Below are positions 22,901 through 34,799 of a stretch of 64,000 nucleotides of DNA, in pieces (the stretch's first letter is position 1; the number at the start of each line of letters is the position of its first letter). A model generated the notes under the pieces. The model searched no databases. It had not been told where the DNA came from and worked only from the letters and a program-made list of their open reading frames with translations. Position numbers and translations under genes: made by a program. The stretch lies in the NCBI GenBank assembly GCA_000181795.3, contig CM012954.1:14648624-14712623 (forward strand), in the 5' to 3' direction. This DNA is from Trichinella spiralis. Its lineage: Eukaryota > Nematoda > Enoplea > Trichinellida > Trichinellidae.

Positions 22901-25900
22901 GGACTTCCGGAACGTTCGTCAAAGCAACGCCCCTCAAGCAATATATACTCCAGCTGAAACTTTGCCACCACGTCACCCTTTACCTGAAAACCAAATAGAC
23001 CAAAAAATAGAAAAATAAATGGATAAGCTGAAAGGGGATGTCCGAATTTCATACTTCTTCCATTTTGATGTTGTCCAAATCGTAAACAGCATCTACGGAT
23101 TCCACCATCCAACTTTGCGGTGCAATGAGATTTAAAGTGAATAGCTGCTTTTGAGGAAGTGCAGAAAAACGCGCACTCGGTTGCGCTTTAAGTGAACCAT
23201 CGTCGGCAAATTCCAACTCTCTGGGCAGGACCATTCGAAAGAAGTTTTTCAACGGAATTTCTGACAATTTCGATTTGCAATTCATGCAAACTTTCATATG
23301 CACGTTCAAAACCGAACTAAGTATCTGAAATTGTCACGCTGTACATTTCAAGTTTTGACATCTCTAGAATAAAGCAGAAAAAAACTTACAACCAAAAGAT
23401 GAGACATCTTCTGTGCTGCAGGTGATAAAGGATCGACAATTGCTACAATGTCAAACTGAGCTGCTGTAGGATCTGAAGCTTCTATCTGAACACAACTATA
23501 CAACAAAAGCTATACAATTTAATATAAATGTGTTTCCAAATAATCTATCAGCTTTTACCTGTGATGATAATTTTCAATTATCGGCCAGTGTCGTTTCTCA
23601 TTGGCATTATATCGTCGAAGAAATGCATACAAACGCATAACTAAATCACTTAACCTAAACATGAACTTATTATGAATATGCATATGATAAAATAATCAGG
23701 AAAATTGCAGATGAGCTTTAAAAAAAACTTGTTCAAATGTTTTTACGCTTTTGGAGATTTATCGAGGTAGGGAATAATTTTGAGATGTTGCGCAATGTCG
23801 TTGCAACCGGATGTTAGCAGATATCTCTCGATAAAATTGAAATCTTTCAGTGAATTGAAATCTGATGCCGACAACGGAGCCAAAACCTTAAATAATAAAT
23901 AAACACACCGTCATTTTATCACGCAAAATATTCATTCAGCTCTCTCAGGTCACCTTTCCATTAGCGACAATGGCTCCAACTCCAGGATCTAAGTTCAGCA
24001 CAAATTTGGCATAGTGAACATGCAACTGCATCCAAATATCAGACATCGAATTATAAGCTTTCTTAAATTCAGGCCAGCTAATACCCTATAAATACTTCAG
24101 TAATCTGATTGAAAAAAATAATCATTTTTTCACTTACCGATGGTGACAAATTGATTAAATCTTCGAGTGTAGTAATTTTGTTTGCAAATATTTTTCCAAT
24201 AACTGCTTTCGACTGGTAAAGCGGCAAAAATTGTATGCATGCTTGAACAAGCGATGCAGTGCCTTTTGTAGCTTGGGCTTCACTCTTTGGATTGTGAATA
24301 AGAGCTATTCTCATGTCCACTGAATATTTCTTCAAAATTTCCAATAAAAATGTTAATTGTATTAATATTATGAAAAAAATATAAAAAATTTAAATTATAC
24401 TAAATATTTGATGGCGTTCAAAAAGAACTGTTGTCCATCGTCGGATTCCACATCTGCAACAATCCACAATGTGACTGGACGAAGAATGTCGTCGTCATTT
24501 TTAGTCAAATATAAAATCGACTCTATAATAAACTGAGTTTTTCCACTGGAGTCAAGATGTGAAAACTTCTCAACAGACATGGCTCCATGTTCTACAAAAA
24601 CGACTGAAATTGATCGGCAAAAAAAGAACAAATCCAAAACCTAACAAGCTTACTGGATGTGTCTGTCATGTCAAGAAAAATATTTTCCATCTGCAATATA
24701 TTATAATTCAATTTCGGCAAAACTGTTGGCTTTTTCATCAAGTGCTGTTGCACGTCCATATTTTCCTTAAGATTACCCTGAAAATTGCAGTAGTATTTAT
24801 ATCTCTTTTATAAGTATTCATACATTTGATTAACCTCGTAAACATCCTTTTGAATATCTACTGTGAATCGCATAACTTTCGACAAAATAGCTTCTTCAAT
24901 ATGCTCGGGAGAAATCTGAATATGAAAAGCAGAACATAATGGCGAGCTCACTTCAATGACAATCAATCAAAAAAACCTCTTCTTCAGTAAATGGATAACC
25001 GTTCATCAGAACCATTGGAACCATGGAAAGCCCGCTTTCTTTAATAAAATCTACACCTGACTAAGAGGAGAACAAAATAAATAAATTCGCATCTAATATT
25101 AATTTGAAACGCTTCACAAAAATAAATGATCCTCACACTGCGCCCTTGGTTGTACTCTTCAGAATTGAAAACCGACTTCAAATCTTCGTCACGATAACTG
25201 CTCTTGAACAACTTGTGAACATCTTCAACTGAAATTGTCTCCCGCATAACTGTATTATAAATCTGAAAACACAAATCTCATTTATGTGCACCAAATCTGC
25301 AATTTATTTCCATTAAATCTTTGAATATGCTGTGAAAACTGACATCAACCATTACTAACGTAGACAAACAGAATAAACAAAGTAAAATTATTCACCTTTA
25401 TCAAAAACATTACAGCTTTGGATACAGATCGATCTTCTTTTATAAAATTGAACGCATTCAGCATAGCTACGCCAGCGTCGTCGTAGCCGGATACAGATTT
25501 ATCATTGTTGACAACAAAAATAAAACCAATCCTGCCATAATTTTTGCATCAAAACATTGTTTTTTGTGAAATAACATAACAGTATTTGCAAAATGAAATA
25601 CCTGATCGGCAATACGTGTTCGTACATTTGATAAGCAGTGCTTAGCAAATTCTGTGATGCCCTATCGCCAAGTCGCAGAACAAAAATCTGCAAATCAAAA
25701 ACCTCAAACAATAATACAACAAATATAAAAAAAGCACTGTCACCAAAGTGAAAAAATTTTTCGCAATTGGTCTAATCATGCCGGGAAAATAAGGCTGTAA
25801 AATTGCATGAATGCTGTTACCCCAGTTTCTGTACGCTGCATCACTTTCCAAATTATTGATATACTAAACAATTAAACATTTGATTATAATAATATATGTA

Positions 25901-27767
25901 AGTTTAATATCTTTTTTCTCACCTGTGGTGACCACTGAGTATAATCAACAGCATATTCTGCGTTGGGATCGTTGCCTTTCATAGCGTACAGAAGAGTAAA
26001 GTCTTTTCTCTATAAATAAATTATTATTATTGTCAGAAAATAAGATAAACATGTCACGATAAACAAATACTCTTATGCCAAGCTTCAGTAGGCCCGAAAT
26101 GAGAATTTCTTCATTTTTGAGCAATTCAATTAAATTAAATATATCCTTCTCTTCCAGATCAATCATAATACCATCAATAAAAAATGCCGAATCTCCAGGT
26201 TCTATATTTAACTTTGAAAATGCATCCTGAAAATTCAACATTCTAAATACTGCTTCGTAAAATCATTAAATCTGTTACAGCTTGATTCTCTTCAACTTCA
26301 TTCTTAAAGTTTGGATTTATCGACATTCTAGTTAATGATCTAAAATACTTTACATGCTCGTATTTTGTCTATTTTACAATTTTGCTTCATCTATACTTAC
26401 CTAGCCATGATAGGAAAATTCTGACTGATATCTCTCAAAACACGAAGCGCTTCTTCTTTTGGCGCAAGCATCACTCGCTGACCAGCTTGAAAGCTAAGAT
26501 GCTGCAACTGCCAAACTTTCAACGGTGTTAGTTCATCTGCTTCAAGCAGATGCAACTGAAATTCATCCAAATGCTCGGCCAGATGAGGATACAGTTGCCG
26601 AAAAAAGTAAATGCACAATTAAAAAATAAAAAATAATTACTTGATACTTTTACAAAAACTCCTTACTTCAACAGTTTTACATTAAAGCCGTTAAGATCGG
26701 TTACTTCTTCTTCGGATGAAGAAACGCCGCTTTCAGAACCAGCTAAACAAATTTACAATTTTCAAAGTTACATTGCAAATAATGATCAACAAATTTTCAA
26801 TCGACTTTGCTTATCAGAATCATCGACAGCTTTATATTCTGTGCTTTTTATTGCCAATTCAACAGCATATCCAGATAAAGCAACCATATCGTCATTCATC
26901 TGAAAAAGCACATCATAATAATTCAAGTTAAACAATGCGATCTTTACCTTTGGGTAATGCCGCAGAATGTAGCTAATTCCGTCGCGCTGTACAAGTTTTT
27001 TCAATTGCAAATGCCAAGGTTTGAAATGTGGATTTTCTATATCAGCGTACAGTAGAACACAAACAGAGCCCTGCTTACTACCCGGATATATATGATCAAA
27101 CTGATAAGTGACAGGTCTCGCTCTGACGATTTTTAAACGCACAAAAACACTCTGTCATTATCAACAAATAACATTGCAAAAACACGAACTTACAAAGCTT
27201 CAGCATGCTTCAAAATCGTATCCAACTGTTGCAAATCGCTAATTTGCTTCCCATGAACAACTGCATAAACGCTTTTGCCATTTTGAACATCCAATGATGT
27301 GGCTGCTATCTGCCTGTGCATTTCAACAGTTGCGGAATGAACACGAACAGTTAGTGCAAGCTTCAGAAATTCTAAGCGAGCTTTCGATTTCAAAATCTGG
27401 TCACCAATCTGCAGAATCCCATTGTAGACCTCTCGATCGGTTTCTAAAAAACACGAGTAAATAAATTCAAGGTAGATAAACTTCAGTCAATAACCTTACT
27501 ATTTCCCAGTGAATTTTGATGTTTGTCAATAACCGCTTCAATAAATTGCCAAAATTTTTCATTGCTTTCTTTCGACATAAATTCGCTGAAAACCTTTCAT
27601 TACACGCAATAAAAAATCACTGAACTGGAATTTTACCTTGCTTCCATGATAAGCGATGTCGATGGCCATTTACTTCGAACAGAAACAATGACATTTTTAT
27701 GTGCCTTTCTCGGACTTACCAAAACAGGTGATACAAAACAAACAACTATTAACGGAAAAACCCACAT
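19978..27767 (-). CDS. UGGT1: UDP-glucose:glycoprotein glucosyltransferase (about 37 exons)
   Basis: ER-lumen folding sensor that re-glucosylates N-glycans of misfolded glycoproteins so that calnexin/calreticulin rebind them. Exon 1 (27637-27767) encodes a signal peptide ([16 protein letters not shown]) and the family start [18 protein letters not shown] long series of short exons covers the thioredoxin-like and beta-sandwich folding-sensor region. The C-terminal GT24 catalytic domain is unmistakable: [20 protein letters not shown] (about 22085-22240), [14 protein letters not shown] with the DxD metal site (about 21650), [20 protein letters not shown] (about 21500-21570) and [15 protein letters not shown] (about 21060-21090). 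The extreme C-terminus (exons near 20444-20510 and 19978-20198) is phase-consistent but unusual: no HDEL-type retrieval signal is visible and the last residues are KKYH. A TTTTAG acceptor lies 10 nt before the ATG. Confidence 0.95.
21462..21695 (-). other. UGGT catalytic core exon (GT24, DxD motif)
   Basis: This exon encodes [20 protein letters not shown] followed by DADQ, the Asp-x-Asp motif that binds UDP-glucose with a divalent metal in GT24 enzymes. The conserved acceptor-pocket segment ending in [12 protein letters not shown] follows. It is the most conserved part of the gene and fixes its identity. Confidence 0.93.
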
Positions 27768-27777
27768 AGAATAGACA

Positions 27778-28684
27778 CTAAAATGTAAATCTGGTTCAGA
27801 TATACAAAATAAACAGTAAAAATAATTTCATCTGAAATAATGCATTCAAGCAACCGCCCCATTTTACGTTGCTTCGAGTAAACTTTCTACAGTAAAATTT
27901 GCACAAAAAACTGTCATGCTGGATAATTCAATCTACTAAAAAAATAGGATAATGTAATTATAAAAGATTTAAACTTAAATAAATGCATCAAATCGTAAAA
28001 TAAATACATATATAATACTTTTAAAATGAACTTAAAACTTCTACAACTATAATATCTGCTTTGACAAAATGCATGCAATATTTTATGATAAAAAAATGCT
28101 TTAGTAAAAATTTAGAACATACAATAAATATGATCGACTATACTAACATTATGTCATTTAAATAATAGGCAACAACCACTATTAAAATAAAATGCTGAGC
28201 GGTCAAGCAAAAATTTTGTGACAGTATTAAATATTGTCAGGTACAAACAATCGCAAATGCAATGATAACATTCGTGTTTATTCAGTTGTCGAACATGATT
28301 TACTATGAAACAGCTTTCATTGCCACAAATTGCTATTTACTAAATAAAATCAATATGAATTATATTATTAAGGGCATAAATGTGCAAAAAAATAAACAGC
28401 AGTAAACGAAGGGTACTTTTTAATTTCTCGTTAGGTACACAGTACATTATACTTTGTTCGTAGGCAATTTTTACTAGTTACATACAAAAATCTTTTAATA
28501 ATACAAACCTTCAGTTTCAATTAAGTTTAAAGGATTTAAATTTTCTAAATGGAAAATTAGCACTTTCATTCAAAAAGAGAAAATTCTTCGCTAATTCAGA
28601 GCAATATTATGAATTTCGAATTTATTTCAACTATGAACTCCATTTAGAAATGAAAACAATAATTTTAGCGTAAAAAGTTAAAAT
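27778..28684. other. Intergenic region between UGGT and SEC22
   Basis: AT-rich sequence of about 0.9 kb with no supportable gene. It must hold the SEC22 3' UTR and the upstream part of UGGT; ATTTACATTTTAG at 27778-27790 is the acceptor next to the UGGT start. Confidence 0.5.
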
Positions 28685-29899
28685 TCAAAAAAAGTACAGT
28701 TTAAAAATAAATAAAATAAACACAATGGCGAAAGTGACAACTCCAAGTTTCAGAATTGAACTGCGTGAATTTAAAATATGAGCATCTTTTTTATATTTCT
28801 GGCTCATAAACGCCAAATTTGCAGCTTTATCGTCCAAAACTACAACAGTGTAAAACTAAAAGATACACACACGCATAGATATATATGGACAATTGTAAAA
28901 CAAACTGTTCAAAGCTTCTCCACGATGTATGACTTCTTCGATATTTTGCACCATAATTCGTTGCACATCTTGCAATTCGGTATGCACTGCAGATAAATGA
29001 TGCCTATTTCTATAGTCGACATACTTGCGTTTCACATTTTGAATAACAGAGTCTAAAAGAAAAAAATATTAACAAGAAAATATGACAACAAAAAGCATAC
29101 CAAATTCAATAAAATGATACGGTCTGGTTACAGATTCAATTCGACTAGCATTTCCAGCGCAAAATTCACGAGCCAATTCTTCAAGATAAGCAAACGCAAT
29201 ATTCCTGGACATCGCTGCATCGCAAAGGCAAAGGTAGCAAACATTCTTATCAATAATATAGCTAAAATAGTTCTACAGAAATAACAGAACAACATAAACG
29301 AACGCTGGTATTAAAATAAAAATTATTCAAACAGTTCAACTAATTTTAAATGAAAATTCAATTCAAATACGAACGATAATTGAAGCTATGAAGAAAATTT
29401 CTTTATTACTGAAAGTAGTAATTTCCAGTTTCGAGACTACACTGCTTTGGTGATTGGTCATTCAGTTTCCGAAAGAGCATTTTCGCCTGACTTGTAAATT
29501 TCGAAATTCCAATATCAGACTAAAATTCAAAAATTTTATTATTAACTAAGGTAAGCTGTCGCAAATCAACAAAAAAAATTCAACATTCCGTAGAAAATAA
29601 AATTCAATCGGACTATGAATATAAGTTGAAATGCACGAACATGCTTACATGGCATTTGAAAAAAATAACATGCATAAAACAATAAAATGGAATATTAATT
29701 TATGAAAAAATACTGACTGCTTAAAAGTAGAATCGAAATAAATTTTCGGATATTTTTTTACTAAAATTCAACTACAAATGTGCGACCAGAAACACATTTT
29801 GTAAATTCAAAAAATTCAAATTACCTGTTCATCACCTTCAATCGATGTGGCCAACGGCAGTCCATCCCGAACACGCGCAATTAATGTCATGTGAATCAT
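28685..29899 (-). CDS. SEC22B: Vesicle-trafficking R-SNARE Sec22 (5 exons, 215 aa)
   Basis: ER-Golgi R-SNARE acting in COPII/COPI vesicle fusion. Exons 29825-29899, 29410-29519, 29101-29261, 28906-29052 and 28685-28839 join in phase (648 nt), giving 215 aa, the same length as human SEC22B. The longin domain starts MIHMTLIARVRDGLPLATS and continues through VCYLCLCDAA and IAFAYLEEL; the segment RPYHFIEF precedes the SNARE motif. The SNARE motif has ELQDVQRIMVQNIEEVIHRG, with the zero-layer Arg in HRGEAL. A single C-terminal membrane anchor of about 20 hydrophobic residues ends at KLYFF. The third-exon acceptor was placed at CTATTTTAG because only that choice keeps frame and the conserved HYII. 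Confidence 0.95.
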
Positions 29900-30332
29900 G
29901 ATGCCTCTTTGCCTCCGAGTTTCGTCATGAAAAAATGTATATAATACCGTACACAAATGACACTCATGTTTATCAAATAAATACTGTAAAGGATACATTA
30001 GTGACAATCAAATTTCAACAATTTTCAAATAAAAACCACTAGTCACTTTGTTAATAGCATTATAAATCAAATTTTTTAATATTTTAAGTTCAAGAAATAA
30101 AATATATAACTTCGTTAATATGCACATATCATTATCATTATCGAAACAGAAGGTAGTTATTAATGAAACTTTTCATTTCGTCGTTCGATTAATATATTCC
30201 ATTAAAAGTATCAAAGAACAAGAACATGCATCATTATTATTTACTTCGCTTCTATAAATGAACAATCATGTATATTGTAAGAATATTTTCTCCACAGATC
30301 ATGAAGAAATTAAAATTCTACGCTACTACAAA
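29900..30332. other. Gap between SEC22 and ISCA2
   Basis: About 430 bp. It includes an upstream in-frame extension of the SEC22 exon with several ATG triplets and a TCCTTTACAG acceptor-like site about 80 nt before the assigned SEC22 start. No independent gene is visible. Confidence 0.45.
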
Positions 30333-30746
30333 TCAAAGATCATCTTTAACAGAAAATGATGAACCGCAAGAGCATCCTGTATCAGCATTTGGATTCTTCA
30401 CCACTCGAAAGGTAGAACGAATCATCTCTTCGTGAAAATCAATAGTTGCGCCATTCATGAAACTTAACGACAAATCATCTATAATTACTTTCGCTCCGTC
30501 CTTTTCAAATATGTGATCTTCTTCAGAATTCACAGTATCCACTAAATTAAATTTGTATTCATATCCAGCGCAGCCCCCGCTATCAACAATCACTCTCAAG
30601 TATTCATTCGGAGATGCTATTTTTTTTAAACGATCAACACATCTCTCCGAAATGATAATAAAACGCTTGGCTGGAGCTATGCCTGAGTAGGCATACTTGA
30701 GTACAGGACGAGCCAGCGTTGCAAATATACAAGTCGTGAAAATCAT
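30333..30746 (-). CDS. ISCA2: Iron-sulfur cluster assembly 2 homolog, mitochondrial (137 aa)
   Basis: A-type Fe-S carrier that, with ISCA1 and IBA57, matures mitochondrial [4Fe-4S] proteins. Single exon. The first ATG in frame is at 30746; the frame continues upstream without another ATG. Residues 1-32 form a short basic/hydrophobic targeting region. The HesB-like fold has the three ligand cysteines in canonical context: SGGCAGYEY (Cys59) and ADTGCSCGSSF (Cys125 and Cys127). It lies 181 bp downstream of MRPS28 on the same strand, with a TACTTTCAG acceptor 33 nt before the ATG, which suggests co-transcription followed by trans-splicing. Confidence 0.95.
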   Translation of the reverse strand: MIFTTCIFATLARPVLKYAYSGIAPAKRFIIISERCVDRLKKIASPNEYLRVIVDSGGCAGYEYKFNLVDTVNSEEDHIFEKDGAKVIIDDLSLSFMNGATIDFHEEMIRSTFRVVKNPNADTGCSCGSSFSVKDDL

Positions 30747-30790
30747 AAGGAACAAACAATGGCGAACTTTACAATTTCGCTGAAAGTATA
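30747..30790 (-). promoter_or_regulatory. 3' splice acceptor between MRPS28 and ISCA2
   Basis: TATACTTTCAG precedes a 33-nt leader and the ISCA2 ATG. Only about 148 nt separate it from the MRPS28 stop, a spacing like nematode intercistronic regions. An ATTAAA poly(A)-signal variant lies at 30909-30914, about 15 nt past the MRPS28 stop. Confidence 0.5.
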
Positions 30791-30927
30791 TTCAACAGTT
30801 TATCAGAAAAAAATAATATATACTGAAATATCACAAATAAATATTCTGTCTAGAAACTAGTGCAAGAACACATTCGAATTAGAGAACAAACGTTTTACTT
30901 GGCATATTTAATTCAATAAAAATACTG

Positions 30928-31511
30928 TCATGCGTCATGAATTGCTGTGCTCTGGGTGAGAGATTCTCTGTGGGATGATCGCGAAATGTTAAGACCAATT
31001 AGTGTCGCATCGGCTTCTAACAGTGTCAAGTCTTTGTCAGTGCCCAAAAATCTACTCGACAGTTCAAGATCATGCAACCTTATGAGCACCTCTGTTCCTG
31101 TTCGATAATTTCTGAAACTTCCAATTCGAGTTGAACAATAATTCAACAACTGCTTTCTTACTTGCTATCTTGTTTTGGTGCTTTGCAAACGCATTCAAAT
31201 TTTCCACCAAAATCAATGTACAAATCGTCATTGACGACTTGCGTAATTCGTCCTACCACCAATTTATCTTCTGCTTGGCCAAGTGAAACGAATTTCGACT
31301 GTCGAAATATGGTGGGAAATGCACTCTCAGAAGGCGATTCCACTTCCACCTCCTTCAAGCGTTCTTTCAAAAAACGGTCTAGGTTCAAAGAAAATTTCTC
31401 CTTTTCTGAACAAAGTTGTCTGCTATTCGTAATTGAAACAGAAAATGAGAATAATTTGCAAATGTTTGCTTGCACGATCGATTTGTATGAAAAAATATTC
31501 CTAAAAATCAT
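30928..31511 (-). CDS. MRPS28: Mitochondrial small-subunit ribosomal protein bS1m (MRPS28) (2 exons, 177 aa)
   Basis: Component of the mitoribosome small subunit. Exons 31162-31511 and 30928-31111 join in phase (534 nt). The N-terminus is a plausible mitochondrial presequence ([20 protein letters not shown]). The S1-like core has [30 protein letters not shown], and [17 protein letters not shown] with [15 protein letters not shown], all matching the family. Length is close to human MRPS28 (187). It heads the tight MRPS28-ISCA2 pair. A CTCCTACAG acceptor lies about 50 nt upstream of the ATG; the leader contains a short upstream frame that overlaps the start. Confidence 0.94.
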
Positions 31512-32876
31512 CTCATTACAATCATAAACAACAATATGAAAAATGATGATTAGGTTTCTTTTATACTGTAGGAGTAACAATTATAGATAAATGTTAATTT
31601 TTCTATTCATTAGTACACTGTATATATTTAATTTTTCAAACAGTTAACAGTAAAATTCAAACGTTTCTAAGCTGTATCATTTAATTTCTAAATTTCACAT
31701 TATTCTTCACCGCATCGCATTGAAAATATTGAAACATATTTTGTAAAATGCATTCCAAACTGTCATATATGTATTCCAATTTTGTACTTTTGAACTTACA
31801 GTTTAATGAAGAACTTTAATTGTACATGCATATACAATCACGATTACGGTCATTTGAATAGTATTGTACCATCAATAATATGGCTTTCTGAAAGTCAATT
31901 TTTTTTGAAATATAATTGTTTTCATTAAAAAAATGGTTCATTTAAAACGGCTTTATTAATTATCTTAGTTTGCGAATAATGTACGGAATGGAATCTTTGA
32001 AATTCACTCTTGTCATCCGAGCACGTGTTGTGGAAAAACAACGCGGCGAAGCATCTGCCAGCGCTTGTGTTGTGTGTGTTCAATGATGTTTCTCTGATGA
32101 TAAAATTTTATTCAGACTTGTAGAAGAAAACGAGCAAGTGCAAGATGTTCGTTTCGACATTTCTCTGATATCCATCTCTAATTTACATCACACAGAAAAT
32201 TTGAAACAAGTGGAAATTCAACCAATAACACATTATTACTACTTTTACATGACAACGAATAAGCCCAACCAAAATAAATATAAATATCCGCCCGAAAACA
32301 ATCTTTACTTAAATTTCAGTAGAAAAATTTGCATGCATCATAGTTGCCAGTTATTGAAAATTGTTCTTATTGAACGTTCTCGTAAAATCAATTGACCATC
32401 AGACAACAAAATGTAAAATGAAAATGTCAACAAACAAACAAACCAAATGAAAGCTTATAAAATAGATTGGTATCGAATTTTCGAAAATTGATTAAAAGTT
32501 TCGTGATGCATCACGTTTTAAAAAGGAAAACTTATTTTATGCTTCATCATGTTTTAACAAAGAAGGAGAATCTACATGTATATATAGATGACCTTTGAAA
32601 ATAAATAAAAGAATAAAGCACGCACATAATAAATGCGTGCTATATGATAATAATAATTTTTTAACAACCAGCCAGCCTGAGTTGAGCCTGCGCCAGCTTG
32701 TCACTTCACTTGCCACTTGTTGTTCCAAGCTGATCGACTAGGTCAAACAGAATGCTGATGAGAAAAAATTTTGTTCCAACGCAACTATTGAACCAATCAA
32801 AAAAAACAAGAAAACACAAAAAACAAACAATATTGGTTATATTAAATAAATTTAATTAAATTTCCCTCTCATCATC
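31512..32876. other. Intergenic region
   Basis: About 1.4 kb with no supportable gene. A plus-strand frame at 32138-32395 (85 codons) has no signal, splice or homology support. The part near 32877 contains the LHFPL 3' UTR. Confidence 0.45.
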
Positions 32877-33730
32877 TCATAGCATTATTGAAGTGGTGGA
32901 CTGGATTGAATTTTTAGGGTCCACTTGACACCACTGGAGTCGCATGGCAGCTTTTGTGGACAATGCAGCGCAGAGAAACAGCAACAAAGCACTACCGATT
33001 AATAAATAATACGCCCAGCCGATTGTGCATTCGGCTAAAATGAGAAATTCAAAAAAAAATAAATCAGATTACTAAAAGAGAAAAATATACTTACATATAA
33101 AATATGGGCTTGCATTTCTTCCGCATGCTTCTTTCGTTTCCTTGTTGCCCCAACCCAACGGATAAAGTAAACAGCCAACGCAAATCAGTATCGCTGAAGA
33201 GAGTGAAAGTGCATACATAATAAGCCATATATATAAATATGATTTTTTTTCCAAAAAATGCAAAGCTTATATATATATATATAATATCAGTATATACCGG
33301 ATAGCATTTGAAAAATGCCAATCATACGTGCGCTGGTTCGAGTGACGACGTCTCGGGTACAGTATGCTGGCAGGGCAATGAACGCCATCAGCAGAGCTAG
33401 ACCGGTGCCTGTGCCGACGACGACAGTGGTAATTTTCCACCACAACGTTGGAATGTCTTCAAACGAAGCATACCGTCCGCATTGGAGTAGAATCTCTTGA
33501 CGCCATCCGGGCATTATCGGATGCTGGTGATCATGGGCGTTGGATGATGGCAGTGCCGATGGATAATTGCAACGACGAAACGAGCTGAACGATGTCGATT
33601 CTGTACGATCGTGCAAAGTCAAATATCCACACAACCAATACGGCATGTAGAAAGCAACTGCAGCAGTGGCAGCAGTAGCCAGTGACAACAACGACCACGC
33701 ATGACCAACAGTGGTCAGACTGGTTGTCAT
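32877..33730 (-). CDS. LHFPL-family tetraspan membrane protein (3 exons, 229 aa)
   Basis: Exons 33298-33730, 33095-33193 and 32877-33034 join in phase (690 nt). Four hydrophobic segments are visible: TM1 near residues 7-30 (WSLLSLATAATAAVAFYMPY), TM2 near 108-130 (VVVGTGTGLALLMAFIALPA), TM3 around LILVGCLLYPLGW-type sequence (here ILICVGCLLYPLGW), and TM4 (GWAYYLLIGSALLLFLCAAL). The first extracellular loop ends in GRYASFEDIP, and CG and C(T)IGWAYY flank the short second loop, as in LHFPL proteins. Vertebrate members are auxiliary subunits of channels and receptors (hair-cell transduction, GABA-A), but which paralogue this corresponds to cannot be told. Confidence 0.88.
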
Positions 33731-34799
33731 CAAAATTATAATTTTATTTGTTTAAAATTAAAAAATATGCGTTGTTGTTGTTGTTTCAAATTTCCAAATA
33801 TTAATTTTTAATTACAATAATTAATGGGGATGACAAGTGAAGTTTTTCGAATTGTAAGCCAAAGAAATTGTGACCGCCGCTTTTCTTGAGCTGGCAAAAA
33901 GCAATTGAGTGTCGTGATTGGGAGAAAAGAAAGAAAAAGCCCGGCGCTGTTTGCTGCCGCTGTTTGCCTGCTGTCAAGCAAACGGCTCCAAAATGTTAGC
34001 TTGAATGAAACTCTCTCTCTCTCTCTTTCTTTCTGTTCATCAATGGCATCAACCAGTCACCGACCGCGTGCCAGTTGATTGACTGAAAACCAATGCTACT
34101 ACTGCATTAAGGCGCCCGAACGACCGTTATTGATTATAATAAACACACACACACACACCAATAATTATTATTCATCACTGGGAAAAATAATAATAATTTT
34201 CAATTTGTTCATTAAAACTTTAAAAAAAAACGATTTTGTTATTCAATTAAGCGTTACATTGCAATTTCTTATACGTATTTAATATCATTCAAAAGAATTA
34301 TCATTGAAATTGGAACACTTCATTCAACTTATAAATTTAAATAAAACTTTTATCACAACATTTTTTTTATTAATTTACATTACAACATTTTATATTAAAC
34401 AATTTACCCTTTTTCTTTCGTAGCTGGCTAAGCTTACTATATGCAAAAATGTACACTCAACTGGGATGGTGGTGAATAATTACAGTAACAAGAACTGAAA
34501 AGCAGTATTATATAATGCTGCAATTTTTATTTAATCACACTTCATCAACCGAAATTGCATTATATATAATCCCTCAATTGCGATCGTCAAAAATTCGATT
34601 ATATATTATTAAAAGTAGAAATCAATCAATCTATCTATCAATCAATTTTCGGTGATTTCTTTTTTGTCATTTTTTTCCAAAACTTATTCACCGCTACAGT
34701 ATACTAGACTATTGAAAGAGAAATAAAATTTTTTCCACTTGGCTCAGAAATTAATTAATTAATTAATTAAGGAAGAGATTATATATGTTGCTGCTAAAT
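33731..34799. other. Intergenic region with CT, CA and AATT repeats
   Basis: Upstream of LHFPL lie a (TTG)n run near 33770-33785, a (CT)n run near 34010-34030 and a (CA)n run near 34142-34159. An (AATT)n run at about 34751-34770 sits just past the saposin 3' end. No supportable gene. Confidence 0.6.
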
